DNA of 64,000 nucleotides, taken from positions 653,852 to 717,851 of the forward strand of contig NZ_FOVJ01000001.1 in NCBI RefSeq assembly GCF_900115125.1, given 5' to 3'. Source of the stretch: Nitrosospira briensis. Lineage in GTDB: Bacteria; Pseudomonadota; Gammaproteobacteria; Burkholderiales; Nitrosomonadaceae. Position 1 is the first letter of the stretch. Each line of letters starts with the position of its first letter. Positions 37,727 to 48,111 of the stretch are shown here, in pieces. The position numbers and the translations under genes are program-made. The notes beneath the pieces were generated by a model, which saw nothing but the letters and a program-made list of their open reading frames with translations, was not told the origin of the DNA and ran no database searches.

Positions 37727-39979
37727 TCATAACTTCACCCGGTTCAGGCGCAGCGCATTGGTGACTACGGACACCGAGCTCATCGCCATCGCGGCCCCGG
37801 CAAACATCGGCGAAAGCAATAATCCAAAAGTGGGATAAAAGACACCGGCAGCCAGCGGAATGCCAAGTGCGTTATAGCCAAATGCAAAGGTCAGGTTTTG
37901 CCGGATGTTACGCATTGTGGCGCGCGAAAGCACCATTGCCTTCTCAATTCCACGCAGATCGCCCTTTACGAGAGTGACATCCGCGCTTTCCATCGCCACA
38001 TCGGTTCCGGTACCCATTGCCATCCCTACATTGGCTTGCGCAAGCGCGGGCGCGTCATTGATGCCATCGCCCGCCATCGCCACCTTGTGGCCCTCGGCCT
38101 GCAGCCGTTTCACGTGATTTGCCTTGTGCTCGGGAAGTACTTCGGCCAAAGCTTCATCGATGCCGAGTTGCCCTGCGATTGCATCGGCTGTGCGTTGGGA
38201 GTCTCCCGTGAGCATCACGATACGTACCCCCAGGCCTTGAAGCGTTGCAATCGCTTCGGGTGTGCTGTCCTTGATGGGATCGGCGACTGCTGCGATTCCA
38301 GCAACGCTGCCGTCCACTCCGATATACACCACCGTTTTCGCTTCCGTTCGCCAGGCTTCTCCCTGCTCTTCCCAGCGTTTGGTATCAATTCCATGCTGCG
38401 CCAGAAAATTACGGCTGCCGACCAGCACGTGCTTGCCGTCCACATCGGCTTGCACTCCGAGGCCGTTGATGACCTCAAAAGTTTCTGCGGCCGGTATTTT
38501 TATTTTGCGGGCTTTAGCGCCCTCGACGATTGCATGAGCTATCGGATGCTCGGAAAGTTGCTCTACCCCTGCGACGAGCGCTAAAGCCTCATCATCGGCT
38601 ATGCCTTCAGCGGAAAAGTCTGTCAACGCAGGACGTCCCAGTGTCAGCGTGCCGGTTTTGTCGACAACTACTGTGTCGATGCCGCGCATTCGCTCTATAG
38701 CCTCGGCATTGCGAAACAGGATGCCGGCTCGAGCACCCTGCCCCATCGCGACAGTCATCGAGATGGGCGTAGCCAGACCGAGGGCGCATGGGCAGGCGAT
38801 TATCAGAACAGCAATAGCGTTAACAAACGCGTAAGTGAATTTTGGCTCCGGGCCAATAAACCACCAGGCAAGCGCTGTAATGATCGCGATGGCAATAACG
38901 CTTTGGACAAAGTATGCGGCGATGATGTCGACGAGCCGTTGCACGGGTGCACGTGTGCGTTGCGCTTCTCCGACCATGTGAACGATACGCGCCAGCAAGG
39001 TATCCGCCCCCACCCGTTGCGCACGGATAATCAGCGAGCCATTGCTGTTCATGGTGGCGCCGGTGACCTTATCGCCCGGGGCCTTGGCTACCGGCACCGG
39101 CTCGCCGGTAATCATTGACTCATCCACTCGGCTTGCGCCTTCGAGTACTTCGCCATCCACGGGAATTTTTTCCCCTGGTTTCACGCGCAGACGGTCGCCT
39201 GCTGTCACCGCCTGAAGGGGTATTTGTTCTTCTGTTCCATCGTCGCGCAAGCGCCATGCCTGATTGGGTGCAAGCTTCAGCAATTGCTGAATGGCCCGGC
39301 TGGTCTGCCCCATTGCCCGCATCTGAAGGTATTCCCCAAGTATCACCAGAGTAACGATAACAGCCGCGGCTTCGAAATAAGTACCCACCGCATCGTCGTG
39401 CTCGCGGAACTCTTGCGGGAACCAGCCGGGGATAAGCAAGGCAGCGAGACTGTACAGATAGGCAAATCCGACTCCCAATCCGATCAGGGTGTACATATTG
39501 AGTGCGCGATGCACAAGCGAGAACCAGAATTTGCGCAGGATAGGCCAGCCGATATATATTACAAGGGGCGTGCCCAGCAAAAATTCGACCCATCCGCGCA
39601 AGCGCGGCGTTAGCCCGAGCGGCTCATGAATGCCGGCCATGGGCGACATCGACACCACTACCAGCGGGATCGCCAGTGCAATCCCCACCCGCAGCCTGCG
39701 CGCCAGGTCCCGTAGTTCTGAGTCGTCAGATGCACCCTCGTCCGGACTGGCGCCCAAGCCCGCGCCCATACCTGTACCCGCAATGGGGACGAGCGCCATT
39801 CCGCAGATAGGGCAATCGCCCGCTGAATCCCGCAGGATCTCCGGGTGCATCGGACATGTCCATTGGACTCCCGCTACTGCTGCTTCAGCGCCTGGAGGCG
39901 CAGAATGCACATGCTTGTGATCCTGATGATGCTGGTCATGGGCGTGTGGCGGGTGCGAATGTTTCAGGTCCGTGTTCAT
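37727..39979 (-). CDS. copA: Copper-exporting P1B-type ATPase
   Basis: 750 residues; GGAG lies about 9 bases before the ATG. Instead of an HMA domain, the N-terminus has a His-rich stretch (residues 5-27) and a heavy-metal-binding domain [20 protein letters not shown] (about 39-58). About eight membrane helices follow. Key motifs: the CPC metal site in [11 protein letters not shown] (about 395), the phosphorylation site DKTGTLT (about 440), [10 protein letters not shown] in the N-domain (about 480) and [11 protein letters not shown] (about 640). The CPC motif and N-terminal domain type indicate Cu(I)/Ag(I) export from the cytosol. The TGEPVP actuator motif is present ([12 protein letters not shown]). 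A cus-type efflux operon 1.4 kb away would complete removal across the outer membrane. Confidence 0.94.
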   Translation of the reverse strand: MNTDLKHSHPPHAHDQHHQDHKHVHSAPPGAEAAVAGVQWTCPMHPEILRDSAGDCPICGMALVPIAGTGMGAGLGASPDEGASDDSELRDLARRLRVGIALAIPLVVVSMSPMAGIHEPLGLTPRLRGWVEFLLGTPLVIYIGWPILRKFWFSLVHRALNMYTLIGLGVGFAYLYSLAALLIPGWFPQEFREHDDAVGTYFEAAAVIVTLVILGEYLQMRAMGQTSRAIQQLLKLAPNQAWRLRDDGTEEQIPLQAVTAGDRLRVKPGEKIPVDGEVLEGASRVDESMITGEPVPVAKAPGDKVTGATMNSNGSLIIRAQRVGADTLLARIVHMVGEAQRTRAPVQRLVDIIAAYFVQSVIAIAIITALAWWFIGPEPKFTYAFVNAIAVLIIACPCALGLATPISMTVAMGQGARAGILFRNAEAIERMRGIDTVVVDKTGTLTLGRPALTDFSAEGIADDEALALVAGVEQLSEHPIAHAIVEGAKARKIKIPAAETFEVINGLGVQADVDGKHVLVGSRNFLAQHGIDTKRWEEQGEAWRTEAKTVVYIGVDGSVAGIAAVADPIKDSTPEAIATLQGLGVRIVMLTGDSQRTADAIAGQLGIDEALAEVLPEHKANHVKRLQAEGHKVAMAGDGINDAPALAQANVGMAMGTGTDVAMESADVTLVKGDLRGIEKAMVLSRATMRNIRQNLTFAFGYNALGIPLAAGVFYPTFGLLLSPMFAGAAMAMSSVSVVTNALRLNRVKL

Positions 39980-40236
39980 TACTGATTCTCCAGCCGGTTT
40001 TCCTCGGCCCCTGATTCATTTTAGGCCAACTTTTTAATATTGGACGATTTTGCGGGCATTATTGTGTTGCCGGTTACGTGCGCCGGGCAGTTGAGACCGC
40101 AGTTATCAATGCTGATGAGCCTGCGGCGGGGCAGGAGGGAACTTCTCGACGTTTCGCTGGAACGCTGCCATGATGCGCTGCCATGCTGATATTTATCGGT
40201 TGGGAGCGCCTGCCAGCGATTTCACACGTTTCACCC

Positions 40237-40275
40237 TTTACATGAAGCTGTAATCCCTTTACATGAAACTGTATG
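40237..40275 (+). promoter_or_regulatory. Tandem Pho-box-like repeats upstream of pstS
   Basis: TTTACAT (40237), CTGTAAT (40248), TTTACAT (40258) and CTGTATG (40269) form two successive pairs with 4-base spacers, the arrangement of PhoB boxes (CTGTCAT, 4 bases, CTGTCAT). A -10-like TACAGT follows at 40285-40290, where PhoB-dependent promoters place it. The gene begins at 40349. Induction by phosphate starvation is inferred. Confidence 0.6.
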
Positions 40276-40348
40276 AACGCTGGGTACAGTAACAAGGGCC
40301 TTAGGCGGTGTGTGGCGACTAATCCGGGTTAACCGAGGAGAGAAGAAA

Positions 40349-41365
40349 ATGCTTGTATCACGTATGGTTAGAGTGCTGGGTATGACTGTTGTATCAGGTG
40401 TATTAATCAGCGCTGCCGGCGTTGCGAGCGCCGACGCGGCTATAAAAATTGACGGTTCGAGCACCATGTATCCCATCACGGAAGCGGTGGTTAAAAATTT
40501 TCAGACAACACAAAAAGATCCAATCAAAGTAGCCGTAGGCGTTTCCGGCACCAGCGGCGGCTTCATGAAATTCTGCCGCGGCGAAATAGACATCGTCAAT
40601 GCTTCCCGTCCCATTCAGGGAAAGGAAATGAAGGCCTGCAATAAGGCCAGCGTGGAATATGTCGAATTGCCTATAGCATTTGATGCAATAACAGTGGCGG
40701 TTAATCCGAAGAATGACTGGATCAAAACCATGACCCTCGCCGAGTTGAAGAAAATGTGGGAGCCCGCCGCTCAGGGCAAAATCACCAAATGGAGCCAGAT
40801 AAACCCGGCATGGCCAGATGAGGCGTTCAAGCTCTACGGCGCGGGCGCGAATTCCGGTACGTATGATTATTTTACGCAAGCCGTCATCGGCAAAGCCAAA
40901 TCCATCCGTGGTGACTTTACGGCATCCGAGGACGACAACGTGCTGGTCCGGGGTGTGGCAAGCGACAAGAACGCGTTGGGGTTCTTCGGTTTTGGATATT
41001 ATGTGGAAAATCAGGATAAAGTCAGAGCTGTCGCTATAGATGACGGTAGCGGCGAAGGAATCAATCCGTCCGTTGAAACTGTGGAAGACGGGAGCTATCG
41101 ACCTTTGTCCCGCCCCATTTTTATCTACGTGAACATGAAGAAAGCAGAGAAACCCGTAGGCAGGGACTTTGTTACGTTCTATATCAAAAACGCTTCCGCC
41201 CTCGTGAGAGGAGCCCGATATTTTCCACTGCCGCCCAGAGCTTACAGGGCCGACATGGAATTCTTCAAGATGAAGAGGTTGGGAACGGTATTCGATGGCT
41301 TTTTGCCGGTAGGCATTACAATCGACGATCTGCTCCGGCGAGAAGCCCGTTTTTATGAAAACTGA
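40349..41365 (+). CDS. pstS: Phosphate ABC transporter substrate-binding protein (PstS family)
   Basis: 338 residues; GAGGAG precedes the ATG at 40349. Signal peptide with cleavage after ADA, then [35 protein letters not shown] and [12 protein letters not shown]. The GSSTMYP, GTSGGF and GANSGT segments supply the phosphate-contacting Ser/Thr residues of PstS. The C-terminal part (residues about 290-338) is longer than E. coli PstS and closer to the SphX/PstS type of cyanobacteria and betaproteobacteria. No pstCAB or phoU follows; the next gene, cusA, is convergent, so this is an orphan binding protein, perhaps a scavenging paralogue that feeds a Pst transporter elsewhere. Pho-box-like repeats precede it. 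Confidence 0.9.
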   Translation: MLVSRMVRVLGMTVVSGVLISAAGVASADAAIKIDGSSTMYPITEAVVKNFQTTQKDPIKVAVGVSGTSGGFMKFCRGEIDIVNASRPIQGKEMKACNKASVEYVELPIAFDAITVAVNPKNDWIKTMTLAELKKMWEPAAQGKITKWSQINPAWPDEAFKLYGAGANSGTYDYFTQAVIGKAKSIRGDFTASEDDNVLVRGVASDKNALGFFGFGYYVENQDKVRAVAIDDGSGEGINPSVETVEDGSYRPLSRPIFIYVNMKKAEKPVGRDFVTFYIKNASALVRGARYFPLPPRAYRADMEFFKMKRLGTVFDGFLPVGITIDDLLRREARFYEN

Positions 41366-41390
41366 TCCTGCAGGATTTCTGACCGTACGC

Positions 41391-44300
41391 TTACGGCCTT
41401 CCTGTTTTAAGCGAGTGCAGAATCGGAATTTCCTTGACCAGCGCAAAGACGGCAGGAAAAACGATCAGCGTGAGCACGGTTGCCGATATCATACCACCCA
41501 CCATCGGGGCGGCAATATGGCGCGTCACCTCGGAGCCGGTGCCGCTGCTTAACATCACGGGAAGCAGGCCGATTACGCTTCCTGCAATAGTCATCATCAC
41601 GGGACGTATCCGATATACCGCTCCCTGAACAACTGCCTGGTAAAGATCCTCAACACTAACTTTTTCCCCCGCGGCCTTTCGTGCTGACACAATATCCGCC
41701 AGGGACCGATCCAGGAAGGTAAGCATCACCATCCCCGTTTCGGTCGCAATGCCGGCGAGGCCGATAAAACCGACTGCCGCGGCGACGCTCATGTTGTAGT
41801 CGAGAATATACATCAACCAGATGCCACCAACCAGGGAGAACGGAACGGACAGCATCACTATCAGCGTTTCGGTGAGGCGATTGAAGTTCAGATATACAAG
41901 AAGGAACACAATCAGGATCGTTAGCGGCACAACTACTTTCAGTTTTTCGGCCGCGCGTTCCATATACTCGAACTGCCCGCTCCATGCGGCATAATAGCCG
42001 GGCGGAAACCCAACCTGCTCGCGTACTGCCTGCTGTGTATCCGCAACATAGCTGCCGATGTCGCGGTCGCGAATATCGACGAAGATATATGCCGACAAAA
42101 GCGCGTTTTCTGTTCGGATACTTGCCGGGCCTTTGACAAGTTTCACGCGCGCGAGCTGGCCAAGTGGAATCATTATTTCCCCCATCGCCGGTACCAGCAC
42201 CTGGCTGGCGATTGCCTGGGGATCGCTGCGCAGCTCGCGTGGATAGCGCACGGTGACGCCGAAGCGCTCGCGGCCTTCCACCGTGGTTGTCACTGTCTCG
42301 CCGCCAAGCGCCGCCGAAATCACCTCCAGCAAATCGCCTATGGCCAATCCATGACGCGCAAGCGCCATGCGGTCGGGCTCGATATCAAGGTAGTAGCCTC
42401 CGGTAATGCGTTCCGCATAGGCACTCGTGGTTCCGGGCACCGTTTTTACAACGGCTTCGATCTGCCTGGCAAGGGTTTCGATTTCCTCCAGATCCCTGCC
42501 GAACACCTTGATGCCGACCGGTGTGCGAATGCCCGTCGCAAGCATGTCGGTACGGTTTTTGATCGGCATGGTCCATGCATTGCTGACGCCGGGCATCTGT
42601 AGTGCCTGGTCCATTTCGGCAATCAGTTTATCGACCGTCATGCCGGGGCGCCATTCGTCAGGTGGTTTCAGGTTGACGATCGTTTCGGCCATCTCAAGAG
42701 GTGCGGGATCGGTAGCGGTATTCGCCCGCCCGGCTTTCCCAAGGACCGACGCCACTTCCGGGAAGCTTTTAATGATCTTGTCCTGCGTCTGCAGGATTTC
42801 CGCTGCCTTGGTAACCGAAATGCCAGGCAGTGTCACAGGCATGTACAAGAGGGTCCCCTCGTTCAACGTCGGCATGAATTCCGTTCCCAATTTGAGCGCG
42901 GGATAGACAGTAACCCCCAGCACTGCGAGTGCCGCCACGATGAGCGTTTTTTTCCAACGCATCACCCAGGCTATTATCGGGCGGTAGGTCCTGATCATGA
43001 TACGGCCCAGCGGGTTATCCTGCTCACGCGGGATGCGGCCGCGAATCAGAAGCAGGATCAGGGCTGGAACCAGCGTGATCGAGAGCATCGCAGCCCCGGC
43101 CATGGCAAAAGTCTTGGTATAGGCCAGAGGCTGAAACAGGCGCCCTTCCTGCGCTTCCAGGGTGAACACCGGCAGGAACGAAACCGTGATGATCAGCAGG
43201 CTGAAGAACAGGGACGGACCGACTTCCCTGCATGCAGCAATGACAGCCGCTGTGCGCTGGGTGCAGGGCGCATCGGGATTAAGGCGCGCAAGATGCTTGT
43301 GAGCGTTCTCGACCATGACGATGGCAGCGTCTGTCATCTCGGCAATCGCGAGGGCGATGCCCGCAAGGCTCATGATATTGGAATTGATGCCGAGGAATCG
43401 CATTGCAATAAAGGCGACCATCACCCCGATCGGAAGCATGATGATCGCTACCAGCGCGCTTCGCACATGCATGAGGAAGGCTGCGCACACCAGCGCCACG
43501 ATAATGATCTGCTCGAAGAACACCTCCTGCAGCGTCGCAATGGCGCGTTGAATCAACTCGGAACGGTTGTAGAGGGATTGAATCGAAACGCCTTCCGGCA
43601 GGGCGGATGCGATCTCGCCGATTTTCTTTTCGAGGTTGCGGGTGACGTCGAGGGCATGTTCGCCGTGCCTGGCCACCGCGATGCCCGAGACAACTTCTCC
43701 TTCACCGTCGAGTTCGGCGATGCCGCGACGCTCGTCCGGAACCAGCTCCACGCGGGCGATATCGCGCAGCAGCACCGGTATGCCGCCTTCCGCCTTGACA
43801 ACGAGATTTTCGAGATCGCCGACACCGCGCAAGTAGCCCTTGCCGCGCACCATGTATTCGGTCTCCGCCATCTCGATGACCCGCCCGCCAACGTCACGAT
43901 TGCTGGCCGCGATAACCTCGCTCACTTTTTTGAGGGATATGTCATACGCCTGCAGGCGGCGAGGGTCTACAGTGACCTGGTAGGTTTTCACGAATCCGCC
44001 TACGCTGGCCACTTCCGACACTCCCTCCGCCGCGGTCAACTGGTACCGCAGAAACCAGTCTTGAATAGCCCGCAACTCATCGAGAGTCCGGTTCCCGGCG
44101 GTGACAACATATTGATAAACCCACCCTACTCCGGTTGCGTCCGGACCGAGCGAAGGCTTGACGTTGCCTGGTAGACGGCTGGCTGCAAAACTGAGGTATT
44201 CCAATACCCGTGAGCGGGCCCAGTAGATATCCGTGCCATCCTCAAAAATGACATATACGAATGACACACCGAAGTTGGAGAGACCCCGCACAACTTTCGA

Positions 44301-44534
44301 CCGGGGCACGCTTAGCATGGCGGTGGTGAGCGGATAGGTGATCTGATCCTCCACCACCTGCGGCGCCTGCCCAGGATATTCGGTATAAATAATGACCTGC
44401 ACGTCCGAAAGATCCGGAATGGCGTCGATCGGCGTCTTCCAGACCGAATACATCCCCCAGGCCGCCACAAAAAATGTCCCGAGCAGCACCAGGAAGACGT
44501 GCCGCACCGACCATTCGATAATGTTGCCGACCAT
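41391..44534 (-). CDS. cusA: Cu(I)/Ag(I) efflux RND permease CusA
   Basis: 1047 residues, full length for an RND pump. The N-terminus MVGNIIEWSVRHVFLVLLG and the segment TPIDAIPDLSDVQVIIYTEY are typical of heavy-metal efflux RND proteins. Twelve membrane helices can be traced, with the proton-relay region LAGIALAIAEMTDAAIVMVE (Asp/Glu-bearing helix, about 400) and VGFIGLAGIATETGMVMLTF (about 900). The periplasmic segment NAWTMPIKNRTDMLATGIRT belongs to the Cu/Ag (CusA) subgroup, whose methionines carry the metal. It exports Cu(I)/Ag(I) from periplasm or cytosol together with CusB and CusC. It begins 1 bp after the cusB stop. Confidence 0.93.
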   Translation of the reverse strand: MVGNIIEWSVRHVFLVLLGTFFVAAWGMYSVWKTPIDAIPDLSDVQVIIYTEYPGQAPQVVEDQITYPLTTAMLSVPRSKVVRGLSNFGVSFVYVIFEDGTDIYWARSRVLEYLSFAASRLPGNVKPSLGPDATGVGWVYQYVVTAGNRTLDELRAIQDWFLRYQLTAAEGVSEVASVGGFVKTYQVTVDPRRLQAYDISLKKVSEVIAASNRDVGGRVIEMAETEYMVRGKGYLRGVGDLENLVVKAEGGIPVLLRDIARVELVPDERRGIAELDGEGEVVSGIAVARHGEHALDVTRNLEKKIGEIASALPEGVSIQSLYNRSELIQRAIATLQEVFFEQIIIVALVCAAFLMHVRSALVAIIMLPIGVMVAFIAMRFLGINSNIMSLAGIALAIAEMTDAAIVMVENAHKHLARLNPDAPCTQRTAAVIAACREVGPSLFFSLLIITVSFLPVFTLEAQEGRLFQPLAYTKTFAMAGAAMLSITLVPALILLLIRGRIPREQDNPLGRIMIRTYRPIIAWVMRWKKTLIVAALAVLGVTVYPALKLGTEFMPTLNEGTLLYMPVTLPGISVTKAAEILQTQDKIIKSFPEVASVLGKAGRANTATDPAPLEMAETIVNLKPPDEWRPGMTVDKLIAEMDQALQMPGVSNAWTMPIKNRTDMLATGIRTPVGIKVFGRDLEEIETLARQIEAVVKTVPGTTSAYAERITGGYYLDIEPDRMALARHGLAIGDLLEVISAALGGETVTTTVEGRERFGVTVRYPRELRSDPQAIASQVLVPAMGEIMIPLGQLARVKLVKGPASIRTENALLSAYIFVDIRDRDIGSYVADTQQAVREQVGFPPGYYAAWSGQFEYMERAAEKLKVVVPLTILIVFLLVYLNFNRLTETLIVMLSVPFSLVGGIWLMYILDYNMSVAAAVGFIGLAGIATETGMVMLTFLDRSLADIVSARKAAGEKVSVEDLYQAVVQGAVYRIRPVMMTIAGSVIGLLPVMLSSGTGSEVTRHIAAPMVGGMISATVLTLIVFPAVFALVKEIPILHSLKTGRP

Positions 44535-44535
44535 C

Positions 44536-45825
44536 CTAGTCCTGTCCCATAGCGTTGGCGGCAGGACTTCCGCTCAATGCCGCCTTGAGGTTGCTTTCCG
44601 CGTCGATCAGGAAATTGGCTTTAACCACAACCCTCTCCCCGGCCTTCAGTCCGTCTGTCACTTCCGCGTATTCATCAGCACGGACGCCGATTTTTACCAA
44701 TCTCGGCTCAAACCGGCCCTCGCCTAGATCCACCAGTACCAACTGCCGGGTGCCGGTGTCGAGCACCGCCGAATCGGGCACCGCGAGCACCTTGTCCTTG
44801 CTCGAAGACGAAGCGAACTCTACTCTTCCATACATGGCGGGCTTGAGTAGTGCCTGCATGTTGGGCAGTTCGATGCGCACCCTGGCGGTCCGCGTCTCGG
44901 GGTTCAACGTGGGGTAGATGAAGGTCACGTTGCCGTTGAATACCGTGTCCGGATACGAATCAATTTTGATGGTGGCCGCCTGCCCGCGGCGCACCAAGGC
45001 AAGGTCCTGCTCAAACACGTCTGCCACCATCCAGATATTGGAAAGGTCGGCGATCTGATACAGCATCTCTCCAGGCATGAAGCGCTGTCCTTGAATGGCA
45101 ACCTTGGCCATCACAACTCCGCTTGCCGGGGAACGGAATGTGACGTACTGTTTGGGCCGGCCTTCTTGCTGGAGTGCCTGCAGGTCAATCTCCGATATGT
45201 CCCAATTGCGGAGCTTCTGCAAGGCACTCGCCGCCAGGCGTTCCATGCGTTCCCGAGCCTCAAGGCCACCGCTCTCGACGCTCTGCATTCCTTTCCTTGC
45301 GATAAGATATTCATGTTGCGCCGCGATCAGTTCGGGGCTATACACATCCATCAACGCATCGCCTTTTTTTACCGGCTGACCCGTAGTGTTGACGTAGAGA
45401 CGCTGGATCCAGCCCTCGAATTTTGGCGCCACTGCATGCAAGCGGCGCTCATCCACCTGCACCGTGGATACTGCGCGAACCGTGCGGACGAGTTCACGAT
45501 GCCCGACCACCTCGGTTCTCACCCCCAGCTTTTGTATTTTCTCTGCGCTGATTTTTACTATGGAACTGCCGGCTCCAGGTTCTTCGCCTTCATAAACCGG
45601 GAGATAGTCCATCCCCATGGAGTCTTTCTTCGGCACCGGGGAGGTGTCCGGCATGCCCATCGGATTGCGGTAATAGAGAATCTTCCCCTTGGTATCCCCT
45701 TTAGCCGAAACGGCGTCAGACGATTCAACAGCAGAGGTGGAAGATCGGGCGCCCCACCAATAACCCAAAGCAAGGACGATTGCGGCAAGGACGATTAAAG
45801 CCGTCAATCTGGAGACGTGTTTCAC
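44536..45825 (-). CDS. cusB: Periplasmic adaptor (membrane fusion protein) CusB
   Basis: 429 residues from a GTG that overlaps the cusC stop as GTGA. An N-terminal membrane anchor (LIVLAAIVLALGYWW) is followed by a Met-rich heavy-metal-binding segment (YYRNPMGMPDTSPVPKKDSM, about 50-70), a hallmark of CusB proteins. The lipoyl/barrel-sandwich halves (GWIQRLYVNTTGQPVKKGDA and FRSPASGVVMAKVAIQGQRF) flank an alpha-hairpin. CusB delivers Cu(I)/Ag(I) to CusA and links it to the CusC channel. Translation is probably coupled to cusC. Confidence 0.93.
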   Translation of the reverse strand: MKHVSRLTALIVLAAIVLALGYWWGARSSTSAVESSDAVSAKGDTKGKILYYRNPMGMPDTSPVPKKDSMGMDYLPVYEGEEPGAGSSIVKISAEKIQKLGVRTEVVGHRELVRTVRAVSTVQVDERRLHAVAPKFEGWIQRLYVNTTGQPVKKGDALMDVYSPELIAAQHEYLIARKGMQSVESGGLEARERMERLAASALQKLRNWDISEIDLQALQQEGRPKQYVTFRSPASGVVMAKVAIQGQRFMPGEMLYQIADLSNIWMVADVFEQDLALVRRGQAATIKIDSYPDTVFNGNVTFIYPTLNPETRTARVRIELPNMQALLKPAMYGRVEFASSSSKDKVLAVPDSAVLDTGTRQLVLVDLGEGRFEPRLVKIGVRADEYAEVTDGLKAGERVVVKANFLIDAESNLKAALSGSPAANAMGQD

Positions 45826-47234
45826 ATGGACTCCGCGGAGGTCGGCAGGGAACCAGCCTTTCTCGCCGGTGATTTACCGATAAGCAGATCGATTTCCGCG
45901 AGAGCCTTGTTGTAGGCGGCTATGGCCGTCACAAGGCTGATTTCGTAATTGAATACTGTCATCCGGTTATCGAGCAGCGTCATGAAGTCGAGCCGATTGA
46001 CACGGTAGGCTGCCTGGGCGGACTCAACAGTGAGGCGGGCTTGGGGGAGGATCGCGGTTTGGTATAGCCGGATCGATTTCAGGCTCTGCTCGGCCATGGC
46101 GACCTGCTGGCGCAGTCTGGCAATGACCTCATTGCGTTGTGCCTGATAAAGGTTCAAAGCCTGATTGCGCATCGCCAGGGACTCTGCTTCGCGCGGTCCG
46201 AGTTTGCTGCCGTGCCATACCGGCAGATTGATTGCTACCGTCAGGCTCACCATGTCCGGACGCCGGCTGTTGTCCAGCATGTTGTCGCGCTGGCCATAGG
46301 ACATGCGCACATCGAAGTCGGGATAGTAATTTTTGCGGGCCAGCTCCAGCGCTTTCTCGTTTCGCGCAGCGAGACTTTGCAGCGCAAGCAACTGCGGGCG
46401 CTGCGTCAGCGCGTTCTCGCGCAACGATTCCAGATTCAGGCTTTCTTCCTGCAATTGCGGGGGTGTTGGAATCGGCGCAGCAATCGCTTCTTCATTGCGT
46501 CCAAGGGCGCGAATGAGTTCGGCTTCGATTGCCGGCCGTTCCCGCGCGAGCTGGAGTAGTTCGTCCATCATCCTGGATACTTGCGTTTGCGCTTTCAGTA
46601 CGTCGGCCTGATTTCCACGCCCTACCTCATAGTGATCCTCGGCGATGTGGAGGAATTCTTCCAGAACCAGCTTGTTTTTCTCCACCAGCCGGGCCATTTC
46701 GAGCGTGAGGCCCAGATCGAAATAAGCGCTTTTAATGTCGCGCACGACGCGGTTCACGGTCTCCTCGTAACCGTAATCGATGGCCTCCGCATCTTTTGCC
46801 GCGACATCCTTGCGGAGCGCGCGTTTACCGGGAAAGGGCAGGCGCTGGGACAGACCAATCATTTTCATGGTCATGTCATCGCGGTTGAAAGGCTGCGAGG
46901 CGAGTGGAGCATTGATTACGCCTGCCTCCAGAACCGGATCGTCAAGCGCTTCCGCAGGTGAAATCCTCTGGCGCGCGGCCTCGCGTTCCTGCAGCGCAGC
47001 TTGAATTTCCGGATTGTTCTCCAACGCTTCCGCTACCAGTACAGTCAATGGAACGGGAACCTGAGCGGCGCTTTCCATGTCTGCGGTCGCGGGGGCGGCG
47101 GAAAATAGTTCAGGAGGATTTGACGTACGCACCTGCGGGGCCGCGCCGGCGGGAACCTGAGGTTTTGCATCTGCTGAAAATATACCCATCAAAAAAAATG
47201 TAAGGATAATCGTGCTTCGGATCATTCCAGCCAT
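45822..47234 (-). CDS. cusC: Outer membrane efflux channel of the Cus system (TolC family)
   Basis: 470 residues from the ATG at 47234 (GGAAG about 10 bases upstream); the much longer frame lacks family sequence before this point. Signal peptide (RSTIILTFFLMGIFSADA), then two outer membrane efflux repeats rich in long helices: VLVAEALENNPEIQAALQE, then PGKRALRKDVAAKDAEAIDYG, and in the second half LALQSLAARNEKALELARKN and GPREAESLAMRNQALNLY. This is the TolC/OEP pattern. No lipobox is seen, unlike E. coli CusC. Gene order is cusC-cusB-cusA with overlapping or 1-bp junctions. Confidence 0.9.
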   Translation of the reverse strand: MAGMIRSTIILTFFLMGIFSADAKPQVPAGAAPQVRTSNPPELFSAAPATADMESAAQVPVPLTVLVAEALENNPEIQAALQEREAARQRISPAEALDDPVLEAGVINAPLASQPFNRDDMTMKMIGLSQRLPFPGKRALRKDVAAKDAEAIDYGYEETVNRVVRDIKSAYFDLGLTLEMARLVEKNKLVLEEFLHIAEDHYEVGRGNQADVLKAQTQVSRMMDELLQLARERPAIEAELIRALGRNEEAIAAPIPTPPQLQEESLNLESLRENALTQRPQLLALQSLAARNEKALELARKNYYPDFDVRMSYGQRDNMLDNSRRPDMVSLTVAINLPVWHGSKLGPREAESLAMRNQALNLYQAQRNEVIARLRQQVAMAEQSLKSIRLYQTAILPQARLTVESAQAAYRVNRLDFMTLLDNRMTVFNYEISLVTAIAAYNKALAEIDLLIGKSPARKAGSLPTSAESM

Positions 47235-47580
47235 TCTCGCTTCCGTTGGTTGGGTGTTTTCAAATCCGGAGTTTCCGGATATGCGGCTTCGCAGAGGTTT
47301 TCCGGGGAAAAACTCCCCTGAGTCTGAGTATAGGCGACGAAAATCCGGATGGCAGCGCGCAAGGTTTCCTTTGACGTTCACCCAAAGTGTTATCGATAGC
47401 CAATCCGATGGCGGAGAGAGTGAGATAAGCATCCTGATCTCCTTGAAATTACTGGCGGCCTGTCGCTGATTTAGCAACATAACAGTTGGCATTGCGGTTA
47501 GCGCCCTGGCAACTGCTGAGCAACCTGACAAAAAAAGGGAAGATTACGAATGCAACCGGCGGATTTCGCCTGCTGCGAAC
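47235..47580. other. Intergenic upstream of cusC, nothing convincing
   Basis: 346 bp between the end of the small secreted protein gene and cusC. No cusRS-type regulator gene is nearby, and I could not find a clear CusR/CopR-type palindrome or terminator. A promoter for cusCBA may lie here. Confidence 0.35.
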
Positions 47581-47973
47581 TCAGGCGAGGGGAGGACGCT
47601 GCGGTTGATGAGGAAAGGATGAAGTAAAGCGGCAGTCGGACGAGATAGCGTAAGAGTGTCCACCGGCGAGATTCAGCAATGAAGCCGAGGGAGGGAGCGC
47701 ATTGCCGCTTATGTGGCAGACAACCCCATCACAGGACAGGCTGAAGTTCGCCTCATTGAGGGTGCCATCGTTATCAACCGGCGGTTCGTGCCCGGCACCG
47801 TCATGCTGGGTGCAGGCAGCCGAAGGTATTATGACTGAAGGAATCTGAGTGCCTGGACCTGCTGCTGCCACGTTTTTGGCCTGGGCGCATAGCGGCATGA
47901 TAGCCGCAAGCACGCCTTGCAGTGGCAGCCCCAGCATGATTAGAACCAATCCGAATGTGCGTATACGCAACAT
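47581..47973 (-). CDS. Small secreted Cys/His protein upstream of cusCBA
   Basis: 130 residues from the ATG at 47973 (GGAA upstream); a longer frame adds 41 residues with no signal. Signal peptide MLRIRTFGLVLIMLGLPLQG, cleaved near VLA. The mature part has four Cys (MPLCAQA, AACTQHDGAGHEPP, LSCDGVVCHISGN, SSDCRF) and ends QPQRPPLA. Similar short exported proteins with a terminal PQRPP occur near heavy-metal RND operons. It could be a metal-binding or sensing accessory, but no function is established. It precedes cusC by 346 bp in the same direction and diverges from ppk2. Confidence 0.7.
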   Translation of the reverse strand: MLRIRTFGLVLIMLGLPLQGVLAAIMPLCAQAKNVAAAGPGTQIPSVIIPSAACTQHDGAGHEPPVDNDGTLNEANFSLSCDGVVCHISGNALPPSASLLNLAGGHSYAISSDCRFTSSFPHQPQRPPLA

Positions 47974-48111
47974 GATGTTTCCAGTATGCGCATTTCTCCT
48001 GTGCCGGGCAAGTCTTATGTGTAGTACGTCTCCAATCGGTATAAGATAAAAGCGTATGCCGGTAGAGATGGCGTGAAGTACACTGCTCAAATCCATTAAT
48101 AAATATCAGCC

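Noticed and set aside
40349..41365. Part of a pst operon
   Set aside because: The gene downstream is convergent cusA and no pstC, pstA, pstB or phoU is present in the window.
45822..47531. 99-residue N-terminal extension of CusC
   Set aside because: A typical signal peptide begins at the ATG near 47234; the extension has no such signal and no homology that I recognise.
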